A stretch of DNA of 64,000 nt from Myroides fluvii (GCF_009792295.1 NZ_CP039934.1:2996501-3060500), one strand, 5' to 3'; counted from the first letter of the stretch, positions 1 through 9,980 are shown. The notes: a model not told the origin generated them from the letters alone. Made by a program: numbers and translations.

Positions 1-156
1 TAATATTTGAGGGGAAGATTCAAATACTTTTACAAAAGTGATATAAACCATTTTACCTAACGTTAAAAACGGGTTATTAGATTAAAGTAAATATAAAATG
101 GTGAGGTTTTAAGGATAAATAGTAAATAAAGTAATTATATGTTATAAATCAGCATT

Positions 157-2241
157 ATGAAAATAAAACAAATTAAAGTTGAAAATTTTCGATTACTCAA
201 ACAATTTTCAATGGATTTAGAAGATGAACTATCTTTAGTCATTGGTAAGAATAATACCGGTAAAACTTCAATTCTTTCAGTTCTGGATAAATTTTTAAAT
301 GAAAAAACTAAATTTTATTACGATGACTTTAATATAGATTTTAAAAATGAATTAGAAAATTTAATTATATCTAATGATGTTCCTGAAGCCTTCGCATCAA
401 AAGGGATTAAACTTAAACTTTATATTGAATATAATGAAAGTGATGATTTATCTAATGTTAGCAGAGTATTGATGGATTTAGACCCTGACAATAACAATAT
501 TGTTTTAGGTTTTGAATTCATATTGCATTATGAGGATTTTTTAAAATTAAAATCCGATTATAAAACCTTCGAAACGAGAGAAAATTTAAAGTATACTGAG
601 AAGAACACATACAAACCAAAGAGCTTAAAAGATTTTTTAAAACAAAATTTAGAAGATTATTTTAAAATCCACAAATATTCTTTTGAATTTGATACAATAA
701 TAAAGGAAATTACTGAAACTACACCGATTGATCTTGTTAAAGAAAATATCAATTTGAAGGATATTATCAGTTTTAAGTACATAAGTGCTAAAAGAGATGT
801 AACAAATAAAGAAAAAGAAAATACATTATCAAGACAAACTTCAAGTATTTATAAAAAACAAGAAGATAATACGGACAAGAGTCAAGCAACTGAAAATTTT
901 ATAGATCAGCTTTCTGAAACTGACAATATATTGAGTGATATTTATAAAGATTTATTTAAAGATGTAATCAAAAAGGTTCAAGATTTTGGTGGTGTGAGAT
1001 TTAATGATACTGATATAGCAATTATTTCTACATTACAACATAGAGAACTACTTGAAGGTAATACGACAGTTGTATATACTCATGATGATCATAAATTACC
1101 TGAGCATTATAATGGTTTAGGGTATATGAACCTTATAAGTATGATTTTCGAAATTGAAATTCTTGTTCAGGATTTTAAGCGTGATAAAGATAAAAAACCA
1201 GCTGATATTAATTTATTGATTATTGAGGAACCAGAAGCGCATACGCATCCTCAAATGCAATATGTTTTTATAAAAAATATAAAGAAACTTCTTGGTGATG
1301 GTATTAAGAAAGACGACAGGATACACCGCCCATTACAATATATAATTACAACGCATTCTTCGCACATTGTTGCTGATAGTGATTTTGATGATATAAAATA
1401 TCTGAAAGCACTTGCAAAAAATAATGTTATTGCTAGAAATCTAAAAGATTTAAGAATCCAATACGAAGAGGATTCAAAACAATATCAATTTTTGAAGCAA
1501 TACTTAACGATTAGTCGAGCTGAAATCTTTTTTGCTGATAAAGCTATTCTTATTGAGGGAGATACCGAAAGAATTTTGATACCAACCTTTATGCGTAAAG
1601 TTGATGTAGAAGAGAAAGCTAGATTATTAGCTGAAAATAATGAAGATGCATTTCTGCCTCTGCTTTCTCAAAATATATCTATTATTGAAGTAGGTGCATA
1701 TTCTCAAATATTTGATAAGTTTATTGAATTTTTAGGTATTAAAACTTTAATAATCACAGACATTGATTCCAATGGAGATATTGGTAATAAAGATAGTCAA
1801 AATAATCCAGTTATTGAAGCCTGTGAAGTAAGGCTAGGAGTTGAAACGAGCAATAGCGCATTACTTTATTTTTTAGCAGGTACTTCTTGGGATGATTTAA
1901 AAAATTTACCAATTGCAAAACGAACAATAAAAATTGAGAATTCAACAATATGTTTATGCTATCAACAGGAAGAGGATAATTATCACGCAAGGAGTTTTGA
2001 AGATGCATTTATCCACATCAACAGAGCATTTGTAAATGAAAAGAAAGATAGATTTCAAGGGTTACAAAATCGTAAACTATTTGATGTTGGTAGCAATAAT
2101 GCATATGTGTTAGCAGATAGATGTATCAAAAAGAAAACCCATTTCGCCTTAGATATATTATATCATAGCGATGAAAATTTTAGTAATTGGAATATTCCAG
2201 CTTATATTAAAAATGGATTATTATGGTTGAAGGAAGATTGA
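157..2241 (+). CDS. OLD-family ATPase/TOPRIM nuclease, Gabija GajA-like
   Basis: This protein of 694 residues is predicted to be an ATP-gated DNA nickase or endonuclease. The N-terminal ABC-type ATPase half carries a Walker A, GKNNTGKTS, at about residues 30-38 and a Walker B/signature stretch, LLIIEEPEAHTHP, near 353. The C-terminal TOPRIM domain has the acidic motif LIEGDTE near 466 and a D-x-D motif (TDIDS) near 534. The next gene is a UvrD-like helicase whose start overlaps this stop by 19 bases. That OLD-plus-UvrD pairing defines class 2 OLD nucleases and the Gabija defence system. Both proteins are longer than the founding Gabija pair as I recall it (about 578 and 494 residues), so 'Gabija-like' is safer than 'Gabija'. 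Start: first ATG after a 150-base AT-rich leader. Confidence 0.82.
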   Translation: MKIKQIKVENFRLLKQFSMDLEDELSLVIGKNNTGKTSILSVLDKFLNEKTKFYYDDFNIDFKNELENLIISNDVPEAFASKGIKLKLYIEYNESDDLSNVSRVLMDLDPDNNNIVLGFEFILHYEDFLKLKSDYKTFETRENLKYTEKNTYKPKSLKDFLKQNLEDYFKIHKYSFEFDTIIKEITETTPIDLVKENINLKDIISFKYISAKRDVTNKEKENTLSRQTSSIYKKQEDNTDKSQATENFIDQLSETDNILSDIYKDLFKDVIKKVQDFGGVRFNDTDIAIISTLQHRELLEGNTTVVYTHDDHKLPEHYNGLGYMNLISMIFEIEILVQDFKRDKDKKPADINLLIIEEPEAHTHPQMQYVFIKNIKKLLGDGIKKDDRIHRPLQYIITTHSSHIVADSDFDDIKYLKALAKNNVIARNLKDLRIQYEEDSKQYQFLKQYLTISRAEIFFADKAILIEGDTERILIPTFMRKVDVEEKARLLAENNEDAFLPLLSQNISIIEVGAYSQIFDKFIEFLGIKTLIITDIDSNGDIGNKDSQNNPVIEACEVRLGVETSNSALLYFLAGTSWDDLKNLPIAKRTIKIENSTICLCYQQEEDNYHARSFEDAFIHINRAFVNEKKDRFQGLQNRKLFDVGSNNAYVLADRCIKKKTHFALDILYHSDENFSNWNIPAYIKNGLLWLKED

Positions 2242-4151
2242 ATTTAGAACCAGAAGTACAAGAAATTTTTCAATCAATTGATGAATGCAGAAATTTTCTA
2301 TTAAGTGGAGGTGCTGGAAGTGGAAAAACCTATTCTTTAGTAAATGTAATTCAACAGGTGATAGTTGAAAATCCAACGGCTAAGGTTGCATGTATGACTT
2401 ATACCAATGCAGCAGTTAAAGAAATTGAAGAAAGGGTAAACCATAAAAATCTTAATGTATCTACGATACACGATTTCTTATGGGATAATATAAAACATTT
2501 TCAAAAAGAGCTTAAAGGAGCTCTTATCTCCTTGGCAAATAATGCAGAAGTAACTAAAATTTCTATTACAGAAGTTAATCCCGTTCCTGATAATTATTTT
2601 GCGGATTTGCCTGATGGAGTGCAATACAAAGAATTTGTCAGAATACACGAAGGAATAATATCTCACGATGAATTACTTATTGTAGCAAACTATCTTTTTG
2701 AAAAATATCCCAAACTTAGCAATATTGTAAAAGATAAATATAAGTTCATTTTCATAGATGAGTACCAAGATACAAGCAAAGTGGTTGTAGAAATATTCCT
2801 TGAACATTTTAAGAAAAGTGAAAGAAAGAATATCATAGGTTTTTTTGGGGATGCTATGCAATCAATTTATGAAGATGGTATTGGCAACTTAGATGTTTAT
2901 AAAGGAGTCGAAGCTGAAAAAGTAAACGAAATTCTAAAGAAGCAAAATAGAAGAAATCCTAAACTTATTATTGATTTGGCGAATAAACTTCGTACCGATG
3001 GAATAACACAAGAACCATCTGCCGATCCGAAAGCCCCTAATATGATTGATGGTGCAGTAAAGCAAGGCACGGTTTTGTTTCTGCACTCGACTGATGGGAA
3101 TATCAATAAAGTTGAAGAATTTTTAGCAGAAAAATATGCTTGGGATTTCAATAATTCAAAGCAAACAAAAGAATTGAACCTTACTCACAATTTAATAGCA
3201 GGTAAGGCTGGTTTTAGAAACTTGATGGATATTTATGATAGAGACCACATATTAAGCTATAGAGATAGAATTAAGAAATACATTAAAGATAATAACCTAA
3301 CTATTGATTTTTCAGACAATACATTTGAAGAAGTAATTGAAATATTACAGCAAGGAAAAAGCGGCAGAGATTTAAATGCTGTTAGTCCAACAAATGCAAT
3401 GCAGATTTTTATTGAAAGTAATGCCGAATTGTACAATTATGCCAAATCATTAAAGTTTCTTGAATTTTCCAAAATGTATGTTGACAAAGACCAATTACTT
3501 GATGATAAAAAGCAAGATGAAGATGATGAAAATAAGAAGGGCTCAAAAAGAGATAATCTTATAAAACATTTATTTAAAATTCAGAATAATATTTCTTTGT
3601 ATCAAAATAAAAAGTACAATGAATTTTTAAGAGCCACAGATTATCATTTTAAAATAACAAATATTGCAAGCAAAAAAGCCTTAAAAGAAAATATTGAAAG
3701 CCTTGTGAATGTAGGGAATAGTACGATTGAACAAGTTATTAATAACGCTGACGAAAAGAGAATTTGTTTGATTGATGATAAGCTGATTGCTTTTAAAGAG
3801 AACAAAGAGTATTTGTATAATAGAGTGAAGGATGTTAAGTTTAGTGAATTTCAAAAATTATATGAATACCTTGAAGGACAAACACCGTTTTCAACACAGC
3901 ATAAAACAAAAGGAGCAGAATTTGATAATGTCTTAGTCATACTTGATAATGGTGGTTGGAATAATTACAATTTTGGTAATCTTTTCTTAGAAACTGGATC
4001 GGCAACTGTATTGGATAGAACTCAAAAGATATTTTATGTTTGTTGTACAAGGGCTAAAGAAAATTTATCGGTTTTCTTTCACAATCCAAGTGCGCAAGTA
4101 ATAACAAAAGCTAAAGAATGGTTTGGAAATAATAACGTGATACAAATTTGA
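2223..4151 (+). CDS. UvrD/Rep-type helicase, Gabija GajB-like
   Basis: Superfamily 1A helicase of 642 residues. Visible motifs are Walker A GGAGSGKT near residues 29-36, an early TYTNAA motif Ia, the helicase II box IFIDEYQDTS near 176-185, a QNRRNP motif, the TQHKTKGAEFDNV motif V region near 558 and YVCCTRAKENL motif VI near 605. The insertion between residues about 330 and 550 is long and charged. The gene begins inside the last codons of the upstream TOPRIM nuclease gene, so the two are probably translationally coupled and act together, the nuclease cleaving and the helicase sensing or processing DNA ends as proposed for Gabija. A housekeeping UvrD/PcrA is unlikely, because the protein is divergent and sits inside a defence cluster. 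Confidence 0.8.
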   Translation: MVEGRLNLEPEVQEIFQSIDECRNFLLSGGAGSGKTYSLVNVIQQVIVENPTAKVACMTYTNAAVKEIEERVNHKNLNVSTIHDFLWDNIKHFQKELKGALISLANNAEVTKISITEVNPVPDNYFADLPDGVQYKEFVRIHEGIISHDELLIVANYLFEKYPKLSNIVKDKYKFIFIDEYQDTSKVVVEIFLEHFKKSERKNIIGFFGDAMQSIYEDGIGNLDVYKGVEAEKVNEILKKQNRRNPKLIIDLANKLRTDGITQEPSADPKAPNMIDGAVKQGTVLFLHSTDGNINKVEEFLAEKYAWDFNNSKQTKELNLTHNLIAGKAGFRNLMDIYDRDHILSYRDRIKKYIKDNNLTIDFSDNTFEEVIEILQQGKSGRDLNAVSPTNAMQIFIESNAELYNYAKSLKFLEFSKMYVDKDQLLDDKKQDEDDENKKGSKRDNLIKHLFKIQNNISLYQNKKYNEFLRATDYHFKITNIASKKALKENIESLVNVGNSTIEQVINNADEKRICLIDDKLIAFKENKEYLYNRVKDVKFSEFQKLYEYLEGQTPFSTQHKTKGAEFDNVLVILDNGGWNNYNFGNLFLETGSATVLDRTQKIFYVCCTRAKENLSVFFHNPSAQVITKAKEWFGNNNVIQI

Positions 4152-4228
4152 TAATGTTTATAGATCAAACCATGTCAATATAAAAGTTAAAAAGATCTTA
4201 CCCATCAAGAGAAAAGTAGTGTATGTAA

Positions 4229-4273
4229 GGAGGTGAAAATTTTGAAGGGAAAACAATTGAAAGAAAATATATA
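4229..4273 (+). other. Unusually strong Shine-Dalgarno before a tiny TTG ORF
   Basis: The stretch from about 4228 contains AAGGAGGTG followed eight bases later by a TTG that opens an 11-codon frame closing in TAA. Bacteroidota genes rarely carry such a perfect anti-16S complement. It may be a leftover of imported DNA, for example a degraded gene or intron open-frame leader, rather than a working peptide. Confidence 0.25.
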
Positions 4274-4302
4274 ATTTAATAACCTAATATTCTATAACTA
4301 TT

Positions 4303-6195
4303 ATGATATTAAAAAGATACAAAGTAGAAAATTTTCGGTCAGTTCTTGATAGCGGCTGGATTGATTGTGATAATGTGACAACGTTAGTTGGAATTAACGA
4401 AGCTGGAAAGTCAAACTTACTTTTGGCTTTGTGGAAGCTAAATCCAGCAAGAGAAGGAAGTATTGACATTTTACACGATATGCCAGTTTCTAAACTTAGT
4501 ACTTATCGTAAAACTCCCGAAGAAGTAAAGTTTATTACAGCGGAATTTGAGCTTGATGATGAAGCTATAAAGAGCATTGAATCTAAAGTTGAATGTAATC
4601 TTCAGGGAGATAAATCTGTAAAAGTTTCTCGTTTTTATGATGGAAGTTATACATTTGAATTTCCAAGTGGAAACCCGAAATCGACTAAAACAGAAAAAGT
4701 AACTAAAGAACTTGAAGAGGGCGAAGAACCGATTGAAGAAGATATTATTGTGCCAATTGTTGAATTGGATTTGGAGAAAGCTATTCTCGCAGAAATACCA
4801 CCATTTGTCTATTACTCAAACTATGGAAACTTATCTTCGAAAATCTATCTTCCAAATGTTATCAAATGGCTAAATGGAGAAACTGTAGATGGAATAGATG
4901 TAAACGAGGAACAGGTTCGTACGCTCAGGGTACTTTTCGAATTTGTGAAATTAGACCCGAAAGAAATTTTGGAACTAGGACAAGATCCGAAAGAAATGGC
5001 AATGCTTAGGAATGGCAGAAATGGTAATACTCAACCAACTTCTGAGGAAATTAAGCAAGCAGAAAATGATAAGGAAGAACGAAGTATTCTCTTGCAGTCA
5101 GCTTCAGGCGATTTGACAAAGAAATTTAGAGAATGGTGGAAACAGGGAGAATATAAATTTAGGTTTGAAGCAGATGGCGATTATTTCCGCATCTGGGTAT
5201 CTGATAGTATAAGAACGGACGAAGTAGCATTAGAACTTCGTAGTACAGGGCTTCAATGGTTTATTAGTTTTTATTTAATCTTCCTTGTTGAAAGTCAAGA
5301 ACAAAACAAAGGGGCAATTTTATTGCTTGATGAAGCGGGACTTACTTTACACCCTTTAGCACAAAAAGACCTTGCTTTATTTTTTGATAATTTGTCAAAA
5401 GGCAATCAGATAATCAATACAACGCATTCTCCATTTATTGTTGATACATCTAATATAGATAGATGCAGAGTCGTTTTTATGGATAAGGATGGCTATACAG
5501 TTGCTTCAAGTAATTTAAGACAAGGTAGTGATGCCCTGAACGAAAAATCTATATATGCAGTTCACGCAGCTTTAGGACTAAGTGTTTCAGATGTTTTATT
5601 ACAAGGTTGCCAAGCTATTGTAGTTGAAGGACCATCTGACCAGTTTTATCTAAATGCTATTAAAGGCTTCTTGATTCGAGAAAAACTTATTGCTCCGGAA
5701 CAAGAAATTGTATTTGTACCATCAGGTGGTGTAAAAGGTGTTCCTGGTGTTGTGAGTATGATTTCGAGTAAGGCAGATGATATACCTTATCTAATTATCG
5801 ATTCTGATAAAAGTGGCGAAGATGCGAAGAAAAGATTATTATCAGGTTTGTACCAAGGGTTTGAAAATAGAATATTAGATGTTAAAGATTATACCGAAAT
5901 TGAAAAATCAGAGGTGGAAGATTTGATTCCATTTTCATTAATAAAAAAAGGAGTTGACAGACTTTTCAATTCTTTAGATGAAGTAGATTTTGAAGATAAT
6001 TATAATAAAGAAATTCCAGTAGTTTCTCAAATAGAAACATTTGCTGATTCAAATGGAATTGAATTAGAAAAAGGCTGGAAAGTTGGAATATCTATGGCGG
6101 CAAAAGCTCAATTAAAAAGTAAGAAAGCAGATGCAATACCGCAAGAGTATATAGATAAGTGGACTAATCTTTTTAATGCATTTTTATCTGTATAA
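4303..6195 (+). CDS. OLD-like AAA ATPase with C-terminal TOPRIM domain
   Basis: 630 residues with the same general plan as the first gene of the window but clearly a different family. The ATPase N-terminus reads KRYKVENFRSV and holds a Walker A, GINEAGKSN, near residues 30-38. A Walker B with ABC-like context, LLLDEAGLTLHP, lies near 340, followed by TTHSPF. The C-terminal TOPRIM-like part has VVEGPSD near 440 and LIIDSDKSG near 498. It is separated from the Gabija-like pair by 150 bases without a clear gene and is followed by its own terminator hairpin at 6223. No UvrD helicase follows it, so it may be a stand-alone OLD nuclease or a partner of the nuclease-like protein at 6295. Function as a phage-defence nuclease is inferred. 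Confidence 0.7.
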   Translation: MILKRYKVENFRSVLDSGWIDCDNVTTLVGINEAGKSNLLLALWKLNPAREGSIDILHDMPVSKLSTYRKTPEEVKFITAEFELDDEAIKSIESKVECNLQGDKSVKVSRFYDGSYTFEFPSGNPKSTKTEKVTKELEEGEEPIEEDIIVPIVELDLEKAILAEIPPFVYYSNYGNLSSKIYLPNVIKWLNGETVDGIDVNEEQVRTLRVLFEFVKLDPKEILELGQDPKEMAMLRNGRNGNTQPTSEEIKQAENDKEERSILLQSASGDLTKKFREWWKQGEYKFRFEADGDYFRIWVSDSIRTDEVALELRSTGLQWFISFYLIFLVESQEQNKGAILLLDEAGLTLHPLAQKDLALFFDNLSKGNQIINTTHSPFIVDTSNIDRCRVVFMDKDGYTVASSNLRQGSDALNEKSIYAVHAALGLSVSDVLLQGCQAIVVEGPSDQFYLNAIKGFLIREKLIAPEQEIVFVPSGGVKGVPGVVSMISSKADDIPYLIIDSDKSGEDAKKRLLSGLYQGFENRILDVKDYTEIEKSEVEDLIPFSLIKKGVDRLFNSLDEVDFEDNYNKEIPVVSQIETFADSNGIELEKGWKVGISMAAKAQLKSKKADAIPQEYIDKWTNLFNAFLSV

Positions 6196-6222
6196 ATAGT
6201 ATCACTTTTTTAAACTAATAGT

Positions 6223-6254
6223 AAAGGAGTTATTCATACAAATAACTCCTTTTT
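6223..6254 (+). terminator. Intrinsic terminator after the OLD-like ATPase gene
   Basis: Twelve perfectly paired bases (AAAGGAGTTATT with AATAACTCCTTT) enclose a six-base loop and run into a T tract. It lies 28 bases past the stop of the gene ending at 6195. Confidence 0.8.
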
Positions 6255-6294
6255 ATTTACACGGACGTAACCAGTAAAAATTATTTAGCAAGAT

Positions 6295-7983
6295 ATGATA
6301 GATATTGAAAGTAAAATAGATGAGCTTCAAGAATTAGTGTCGCAATATGACACTGAAAGCTTTGCTGGATCTTTAGCTTTTTTTATTAAAAAAAATATTG
6401 ATCCTGCGGCAGATATTGAAATAAATAGATTTGGTTCTAAATTGAAAGACTTTCTTTACTTAATTTCTTTGAATGCATTTTCTGATAAAAAAGGAATGGA
6501 AAAGTTTGAGTTTCCATTCGATAATTTACATCTAATTGCAGATAAGCTGGATGAAATTAAAAAAATTATATATCCGCAAGATTTAAATAATTATACCAAA
6601 GAATCTGTAATTCACGAAATGGCCGTTAGGAATCATTTTGATAACGGTGTTTTAAGCTATGTTGAACAAGATTTAGAAAAATTAAGGAGAGTGTTTTCTC
6701 CCTTTGATGAAAAAATAATTTCAGATTTTGGTTTTGATATTGATTTTTTAATTGAGGTTTGTAAGGAAATTGAGCTCATTTCCATAATTCGTGGTAAGCA
6801 AATGATGGAGTTTATGTTTACTAAAGAATTTAGAGATTTTAATGATAGAATTCAACATGGTATTATATGTTTCTCAGATTCTTATGAAATGCTACCTGAA
6901 CATATTAAGAAAGCTTTCGATTCCTTTAATGCTAAATCATATGCATCTTTAATGTTTTCATCATCTGATTTGTACCATAGGTTAGATGCGCAAAAAGTTG
7001 ATAAACTTTTAAAATTAGTATCAATTGAACCAGTGTCTGATAATTCTATCAGATATTACACTGCTGAAAGTATTTTTGAAACGACACCATTTTTGAAGCT
7101 TTCTGATGACAACTATTTAAGCTTGTACGGGAAACAATTATCTATTTCTATTTATAAAATTATATACGCTCATTTATTTAATAATAAAAGTACTAATGTT
7201 AAATTAAGGAAACATAGAGAAGATACTTTGGAGGATAAAGTGAATGATATATTTAAATCTTTCTTTGCTAGTAAAGATTCCAATTTCTTTGAAAATTATT
7301 ATGTAATTGATAATCACGAGCAAGACTTGTTAATCTTATATAGAGGAAATGCAATTATTGTAGAAGTCAAAGCTTCCAAGCTACGTGAACCCTTTAGAGA
7401 TGTAGATAAGGCTATTGGTAGATTAAAGTCAGATTTTAAAAATGCTATTCAATATGGCTTTGACCAATGTAAGAGAGTTGAAGATTTCTTTTATTCTGAG
7501 GAAGTTTTTAATTTGAAAAATGATCGTAAAAAAGTATTACAAGTTATTAATCCTTTAAATATTAATAATGTATTTTCAGTTGTTGTAACACTAGAAAGAT
7601 TCGGTTGCTTACAGACTGATTTAGGTTTATTGTTAGAGAAGGAAGATGATGTTGATTATCCTTGGTCTGTTTATATTGATGATTTAGAAATATTTTTGAA
7701 AACGCTACAGATAAAATCGAAAAATCACATCAATAATTTTTTGGATTTCTTGGATTATAGGAGGCAAATGCATGATAGAATGTATTCTATCGATGAACTT
7801 GATGTGTGTGCTTGCTATTTACAGAATCCATCCAACTTTAAAAAATTAGCTGAAAATGAAGATATTTATTTAAGCTTTTCTCCATACGAACAAGGTGATT
7901 TTGATAAACTCTATTGGGCAGGTAAGTTAAAATTCAATGAAAAATCTTTACCGGATGATTTTTATAAATTTGGATTAAGATAG
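6295..7983 (+). CDS. Hypothetical protein with PD-(D/E)XK-like nuclease motif
   Basis: 562 residues that I do not recognise as a named family. The first 330 residues are mostly helical and charged with no obvious motif. Near residues 340-360 the sequence EQDLLILYRGNAIIVEVKAS has the arrangement of a PD-(D/E)XK nuclease core: an acidic residue at the end of one strand, a hydrophobic second strand, then E-V-K. This suggests Mrr- or restriction-like DNA cleavage. It lies 99 bases after the OLD-like ATPase gene, beyond a terminator, so it may have its own promoter. Position at the end of a defence cluster supports a role against invading DNA, but that is inference. The start ATG at 6295 is the first in frame. 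Confidence 0.55.
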   Translation: MIDIESKIDELQELVSQYDTESFAGSLAFFIKKNIDPAADIEINRFGSKLKDFLYLISLNAFSDKKGMEKFEFPFDNLHLIADKLDEIKKIIYPQDLNNYTKESVIHEMAVRNHFDNGVLSYVEQDLEKLRRVFSPFDEKIISDFGFDIDFLIEVCKEIELISIIRGKQMMEFMFTKEFRDFNDRIQHGIICFSDSYEMLPEHIKKAFDSFNAKSYASLMFSSSDLYHRLDAQKVDKLLKLVSIEPVSDNSIRYYTAESIFETTPFLKLSDDNYLSLYGKQLSISIYKIIYAHLFNNKSTNVKLRKHREDTLEDKVNDIFKSFFASKDSNFFENYYVIDNHEQDLLILYRGNAIIVEVKASKLREPFRDVDKAIGRLKSDFKNAIQYGFDQCKRVEDFFYSEEVFNLKNDRKKVLQVINPLNINNVFSVVVTLERFGCLQTDLGLLLEKEDDVDYPWSVYIDDLEIFLKTLQIKSKNHINNFLDFLDYRRQMHDRMYSIDELDVCACYLQNPSNFKKLAENEDIYLSFSPYEQGDFDKLYWAGKLKFNEKSLPDDFYKFGLR

Positions 7984-8222
7984 TTATATTTTGTTATTAT
8001 AACTCAAAGGAATGTTTGTAGTATTTAGTGAAATTTATATGACGTAGTTTGAACCGAAATAACTACAAGTGTTAGTTTAAGTGGTGCAAATCTAAATGCA
8101 GCTAAAGGCACATTTTGACCGAAATAGGTGGCACGGTCCGACCGAAATATCCACTGTGACCATAAGTGAGTTGGGTGTTAAAAATTTTATAAGTATTTAT
8201 CTATATTAATAGATAAATAAAA
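7984..8222. mobile_element. Probable IS21-family end remnant
   Basis: No gene is visible here. The interval 8041-8156 holds three copies of an ACCGAAAT word (near 8053, 8119 and 8141) with the neighbouring text GGTGGCACGG. Multiple short repeats of this type near the termini are typical of IS21-family elements in Bacteroidota. No istA or istB coding sequence accompanies them, so I read this as a solo end left by deletion. The rest of the interval shows nothing recognisable. Confidence 0.4.
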
Positions 8223-8250
8223 AAGGACATAGTTACGTGACTATGTCCTT
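8223..8250. terminator. Bidirectional terminator hairpin
   Basis: Perfect 11-bp stem, AAGGACATAGT pairing with ACTATGTCCTT around a six-base loop, with A-rich and T-containing flanks. It lies between two convergent genes, the plus-strand gene ending at 7983 and the minus-strand gene ending at 8403, and could serve both. Confidence 0.7.
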
Positions 8251-8402
8251 ATGTCCTGTATGTACTAGTCCCTAAATGACAATTATCGAACAACTTTCTT
8301 GAAGATGCTGAATGTTTTTAGTAATTGTTTTAATAAAGGAATTTCGTTATATAGATCATACTATTTGATTTTTTTAATTTCTATAAATGTTTTTGTAGAT
8401 TA

Positions 8403-9980
8403 TCATAAATTTTCTTCTCTTTTTGTTCTCCACCATTGTCTAAGTTCTATTATTTTTGGATCCCCAATATTTATTAATCCTTTTCCAGAATCTAATTTTT
8501 TGATTTCTGTTTCAAGTTTATATCTACTATTTGGTGTACCTACAAAATTACTGATTGCTTTATAGTCTTTGTTCTGAATATTTAAACATATTGGCAATTG
8601 TACTTGAGAAGCGAAATCAAAATCTTTTGTTTTATAATCTTCAACTCCTTGTGAAAGCATGACAACAATAACACCTTTTGATCTTAAAAGTCGTAAAAGA
8701 TCTTCTAAAGCTTTTCTTGCATTTTTGTTTTTTAGATAAATATGTGCTTCATCAATAACAATTACATATCTAATTGGAAAAATATGGTCTTGAGGTTCGC
8801 AATCATTTGTAGAGGTGAAATATGAATTAAAAAATCTTAGTAAGAGAAACACAACTAATTGACGTAATGTATCTGAAAGAGCAGGAGGTAAATTTAGATA
8901 TAAGCTTTTACTTAATATACTTGGATTATTTGGATTACAATTAAAGATATTAGTTGATAAATCTCTTATCACAGAATATAATGTATCTTGTCTAATTCCA
9001 TTTTCTTCATAATAATTTTCTAAATCGTTGAATAATTCGTTAATAGTAGGATATGAACCATTTTTTCTATCTAGTAAATCATTAATTAAACTTATAATAA
9101 TATTTTCTTGACTAACTCCCATTTTTGGAACAAATGTTGAAATAGTATCTACAAATGCACGAATACTAAATGGTCTTTGTCTTTCATCCAAATTGATTGA
9201 TAAGAAAGGGTTGAAATTTACTCCTCCATCATTAACAATATCAACGAATTCAGCATTTGCTGCCTCTAGAAATGATTTTAGTTGTTCTGGATTTCCTTCT
9301 CCTTTGTAATCAAAAAATATAAATTTAAGTTCGTCGTTTGAGTTTTTGGAAATCTGATAAAGAATATCTTTTATTAATTGGGTTTTCCCAGATCCAGCCA
9401 TTCCTGCAATTGCAATATTTCTATTGTCGAATTCTCGAAGATCATTAATTTTAATAATAATAGGTTCATTATTTTCAGATTTTCCAATTTCAAATGATAA
9501 TAAATCTTTAAACTCTTTGATTTCAGTTTTTTTTCTATCTATCGAAATGTGTGGTGTATTTGATCTAAGAGTTAGTCCTTTTTTTATTGGTTTTAATAGT
9601 ATTGAAATGTGCTCTCCTTTAGTTATGTCACTATTATCTAATTGCTGTTTCCATAAGTCAAGTCCGTCCTTTAAATGTAATTTGTATAATCGAATAAATT
9701 CATTTTCAGATAACTCATTATTATAATGTTGGTCAAAGATAGTTTTATAAAGAACAAAATTATCTGTATCATTAATAAGACGTCCGAAGAGATTACTTGT
9801 AGGGGTATATTCTCTTCCATTTTGTGCAAGACTTAGAGTTTCTTCAGTAAATTTTTTTCCTTTTTCAAGGCTCAATGAAAGAGCTATTCTTCCTGTTATA
9901 GTATCTCTTTTAAAATTATAGATCGTTGTAATTCTGTCCAACAATTCTGTGCTTTCCAAATCTATTTTAAATCTAATCAT
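8403..9980 (-). CDS. DndE-HerA fusion: DndE domain plus DUF87/HerA-type ATPase
   Basis: 525 residues. The first ~115 residues match the small DNA-sulfur-modification protein DndE: a TGRIALSLSLEKGKKF helix, then a loop, then a segment with L-F-G and LKDGLDLW. Known DndE binds nicked DNA. From about residue 180 an ATPase follows with Walker A GMAGSGKTQ near 193, IFFDYKGEG, and Walker B YVIVIDEAHIYL near 407, the pattern of HerA/DUF87 DNA-pumping ATPases. Its start overlaps the DndD-like gene by eight bases and it is the last gene of the operon. The fusion would tether a nick-binding domain to a translocase. Canonical dnd loci have DndE alone, so this is a derived, probably restriction-type, version. 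No DndA, DndB or DndC gene lies nearby. Confidence 0.78.
   Translation of the reverse strand: MIRFKIDLESTELLDRITTIYNFKRDTITGRIALSLSLEKGKKFTEETLSLAQNGREYTPTSNLFGRLINDTDNFVLYKTIFDQHYNNELSENEFIRLYKLHLKDGLDLWKQQLDNSDITKGEHISILLKPIKKGLTLRSNTPHISIDRKKTEIKEFKDLLSFEIGKSENNEPIIIKINDLREFDNRNIAIAGMAGSGKTQLIKDILYQISKNSNDELKFIFFDYKGEGNPEQLKSFLEAANAEFVDIVNDGGVNFNPFLSINLDERQRPFSIRAFVDTISTFVPKMGVSQENIIISLINDLLDRKNGSYPTINELFNDLENYYEENGIRQDTLYSVIRDLSTNIFNCNPNNPSILSKSLYLNLPPALSDTLRQLVVFLLLRFFNSYFTSTNDCEPQDHIFPIRYVIVIDEAHIYLKNKNARKALEDLLRLLRSKGVIVVMLSQGVEDYKTKDFDFASQVQLPICLNIQNKDYKAISNFVGTPNSRYKLETEIKKLDSGKGLINIGDPKIIELRQWWRTKREENL

Noticed and set aside
8299..8565. Plus-strand 88-codon frame
   Set aside because: Mostly antisense to the DndE-HerA gene and hydrophobic by reverse-complement bias; no start signal or family.
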